DNA from: an uncultured Alphaproteobacteria bacterium
GTDB lineage: Bacteria; Pseudomonadota; Alphaproteobacteria; Rs-D84
Assembly: GCA_949878575.1 (NCBI GenBank)
Contig: CATLAX010000002.1
Coordinates: forward strand, 293,634-357,633
Direction: 5' to 3'
Length of the DNA: 64,000 nt
Below are positions 62,301 to 64,000 of the stretch, one piece after another. The position numbers and the translations under genes are program-made. The stretch's first letter is position 1. The number at the start of each line of letters is the position of its first letter. The notes beneath the pieces are model-generated. The model was given only the letters and a program-made list of their open reading frames with translations. It had not been told where the DNA came from and did no database searches.

Positions 62301-63350
62301 ATGTTAAAAATTATAAAATCTTTGATGATGCCCGCCGCAACCCGGACAACAGCCGGCGAACTGGCGGAAAAGTTCAATTTAACCCTGCAGGGTTCGGCCG
62401 ACACGGTTGTCGGCGGCGTCGCACCGATTGCGGATGCGCGCCCGGGCCAGCTGGCTTTTTATTCCACGGAGCAAAACAGCGCGGCGTTTAAAATACTGCC
62501 GATAGAGGTGTTGAAAAACACCCGCGCATCCGTAATTTTGTTACAACCGGCCCAGGTAAAGGACGCACCGCGCGGCGCAACGCTGTTAATCACGGACAGT
62601 CCGCGCGGCAACATCGTAAAAATTCTGGGCGAGATATACAGGGAACCGCCTCGTTTCGGAATTGACCGGCGCGCCGTAATCGCACGCGGCGTCTTTTTCC
62701 GCAAGAAAAAAACGGTTTACGTGGGCCAGTTTGCGACAATAGAAACCGGCGCGGTTATTGAAGAGGATGTAAAGATTTATCCCGGCGCATATATCGGCCG
62801 CAACGTTACAATCGGCCGCGGCACAATCGTGCATCACGGCGCGCATATTGAAAACGCCACCATCGGTGCGGAATGCGTAATAAACGCCGGCGCCGTCATC
62901 GGCAAGGATGGTTTCGGATACACCCGCCAGGACGGCCATAACATATTTATCCCGCATACGGGTCGCGTTGTATTGGGCGACCGTGTGTCTGTCGGTGCAA
63001 ACACATGCATTGACCGGGGCGCAATGACAGACACCCGCGTGGGTGACGGTACAAAGATAGACAACCTGTGCCAGATTGCACACGGTGTCGTAATCGGCGC
63101 GGAATGTTTCTTGGCCGCGGGTGTCGGCATCGCGGGCGGCACGGTCGTTGGCGACCGCGCGCTGCTGGGCGGACACGTCGGAATTGCGAACGGGGTAAAA
63201 ATCGGAAACGACGCAGAGGTTGGTGCAAACAGCGGCGTGTTCCGTGATGTTCCGGACGGCGCGCGTCATATGGGTTATCCGGCCGGCCCCGGGACTGAAT
63301 TCATGCGGCATTACGCCATATTGCGCCGCATGGCAAAAAGTACAAAATAA
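62301..63350 (+). CDS. lpxD: UDP-3-O-acylglucosamine N-acyltransferase LpxD
   Basis: Third step of lipid A synthesis: transfers a 3-hydroxyacyl chain from ACP to UDP-3-O-acylglucosamine. 349 residues: N-terminal uridine-binding domain (PIADARPGQLAFYSTEQN), then a left-handed beta helix of hexapeptide repeats from about residue 110 (IGRNVTIGRGTIVHHGAHIE, IGAECVINAGAVIGKDGFGY, with KDGFGY typical of LpxD), catalytic His in QIAHGVVIGAE, and a short helical C-terminus. The ATG at 62301 follows TATAAT by six bases and has no ribosome site. fabZ follows after 21 bases. Confidence 0.97.
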   Translation: MLKIIKSLMMPAATRTTAGELAEKFNLTLQGSADTVVGGVAPIADARPGQLAFYSTEQNSAAFKILPIEVLKNTRASVILLQPAQVKDAPRGATLLITDSPRGNIVKILGEIYREPPRFGIDRRAVIARGVFFRKKKTVYVGQFATIETGAVIEEDVKIYPGAYIGRNVTIGRGTIVHHGAHIENATIGAECVINAGAVIGKDGFGYTRQDGHNIFIPHTGRVVLGDRVSVGANTCIDRGAMTDTRVGDGTKIDNLCQIAHGVVIGAECFLAAGVGIAGGTVVGDRALLGGHVGIANGVKIGNDAEVGANSGVFRDVPDGARHMGYPAGPGTEFMRHYAILRRMAKSTK

Positions 63351-63371
63351 AAAAGGAAAAGGAGAGCAACG

Positions 63372-63818
63372 ATGTTAGGGGCAAGGGAAATAGAAAAGGT
63401 TATCCCACATCGCGGACATATGCGCTTGGTTGATGAAATACGCGAATACAACGAAAACAGCGGCGTCGGCATTCATTATGTGCGTGACGACGAATTTTGG
63501 TGCGCGGGCCATTTCCCGGGCAAACCGATTATGCCGGGTGTTTTACAGATAGAGGCACTGGCCCAGACGGCATGTTTTATTGCGCTGTCGCGTCTGGGTT
63601 ATACGGACGGCAGTGCGCTGGGCTATTTCACGACAATGGAAAAGATTAAGTTTTCCCACATGGTGATGCCGGGCGATGTGCTGGAACTGCACGTTGAACT
63701 GGTCATGTCCAAAATGCGCATGTTCAAATTCCACGGAATTGCAATGGTTGCCGGCAAAAAAGTGGCAGAGGCGACATTTACAGCAATGATGGATTTCCGT
63801 GAAAAACCGGCGGAATAA
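63372..63818 (+). CDS. fabZ: 3-hydroxyacyl-ACP dehydratase FabZ
   Basis: Dehydrates 3-hydroxyacyl-ACP in fatty-acid elongation. 148 residues, single hot-dog domain with the catalytic-site block GHFPGKPIMPGVLQIEALAQ (His and Glu) and the start IEKVIPHRGHMRLVDEI. AAAAGGAGAG lies before the ATG. It shares a transcript with lpxD, which fits competition for 3-hydroxyacyl-ACP between the two pathways. Usually lpxA follows; here a terminator ends the unit. Confidence 0.97.
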   Translation: MLGAREIEKVIPHRGHMRLVDEIREYNENSGVGIHYVRDDEFWCAGHFPGKPIMPGVLQIEALAQTACFIALSRLGYTDGSALGYFTTMEKIKFSHMVMPGDVLELHVELVMSKMRMFKFHGIAMVAGKKVAEATFTAMMDFREKPAE

Positions 63819-63837
63819 CAATACAGCACACAATGTG

Positions 63838-63868
63838 CAAATCCCGCCTCATGGCGGGATTTTTTATT
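63838..63868 (+). terminator. Intrinsic terminator after fabZ
   Basis: Stem ATCCCGCC (63841-63848) with GGCGGGAT (63853-63860), T-run. Confidence 0.92.
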
Positions 63869-63932
63869 TTTCGTATTCCGAAACAATATACATGAATTTA
63901 AGTATTGATGTATTTGTCGCCCTGCATACCTT

Positions 63933-64000
63933 GTCATTGCGAACGAAGTGAAGCAATCCAGTAAATAATGAACGCTGCCTACTTTACTCTGGATTGCCAC
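63933..64000. repeat. Palindromic intergenic repeat, cut by window edge
   Basis: Begins GTCATTGCGAACGAAGTGAA. Arms GCAATCCAGTAAA (63953-63965) and TTTACTCTGGATTGC (63983-63997) form an imperfect hairpin. Related in sequence to the repeat at 1899-1962. It probably continues beyond the window. Confidence 0.75.

Overview
The window reads as chromosome of a Gram-negative alphaproteobacterium. The rRNA operon has the order 16S - tRNA-Ile(GAU) - 23S - 5S. The 16S 5' end has the alphaproteobacterial pattern, and ValRS is the short form also known from Rickettsiales. LPS genes (lpxD, fabZ, a PagL-like deacylase), a chaperone-usher pilus and many exported proteins show an outer membrane. A penicillin V acylase / bile-salt-hydrolase homologue would suit an animal-gut or host-associated lineage. 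That ecological reading, and a placement among uncultured gut Alphaproteobacteria, is inference. Base composition is mixed, and a roughly 1 kb AT-rich insert stands out.

Layout. 1-8.5 kb: partial peptide deformylase, RmuC, a small XRE regulator behind a riboswitch-like leader, a HAD phosphatase, and a marR-tolC-MFP-RND efflux operon whose pump lacks the usual proton-relay residues. 8.6-11.2 kb: tRNA-Gln, two unknown genes with similar promoters, and a second riboswitch-like leader. 11.2-14.6 kb: two paralogous surface lipoproteins and a Slam-type outer-membrane translocator. 14.6-19.3 kb: a convergent chaperone-usher operon with DUF4402 subunits. 19.4-20.9 kb: a lipoprotein and a small integrative island in tRNA-Glu. 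21-34 kb: mostly core genes (gyrA, rpmH, valS, comF) with unknown small genes. 33-39.6 kb: cell wall (murG, ftsW, mraY, PBP1A, a MliC-like inhibitor) and ribosomal proteins L27 and L21. 39.8-48.8 kb: exported and lineage-specific proteins, PagL-like, DNA glycosylase, VIT transporter, choloylglycine hydrolase and a kinase-like protein. 48.9-54.2 kb: the rRNA operon. 54.4-64 kb: exported proteins, an EcoRI-type methyltransferase next to a secreted-type PLD nuclease, an OmpA lipoprotein, tRNA-Val, and lpxD-fabZ.

The most interesting items are two leader RNAs with a complete terminator/antiterminator logic (upstream of the XRE gene and of the lipoprotein-Slam operon), the Slam cluster itself, the methyltransferase/nuclease pair with an attenuator-like leader, and the tRNA-Glu mini-island. 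Several genes (lpxD, the PagL-like gene, PBP1A and others) have a -10 box 6-9 bases before the ATG and no Shine-Dalgarno, so leaderless mRNAs are probably common here. All assignments come from reading the sequence; no database search was possible.
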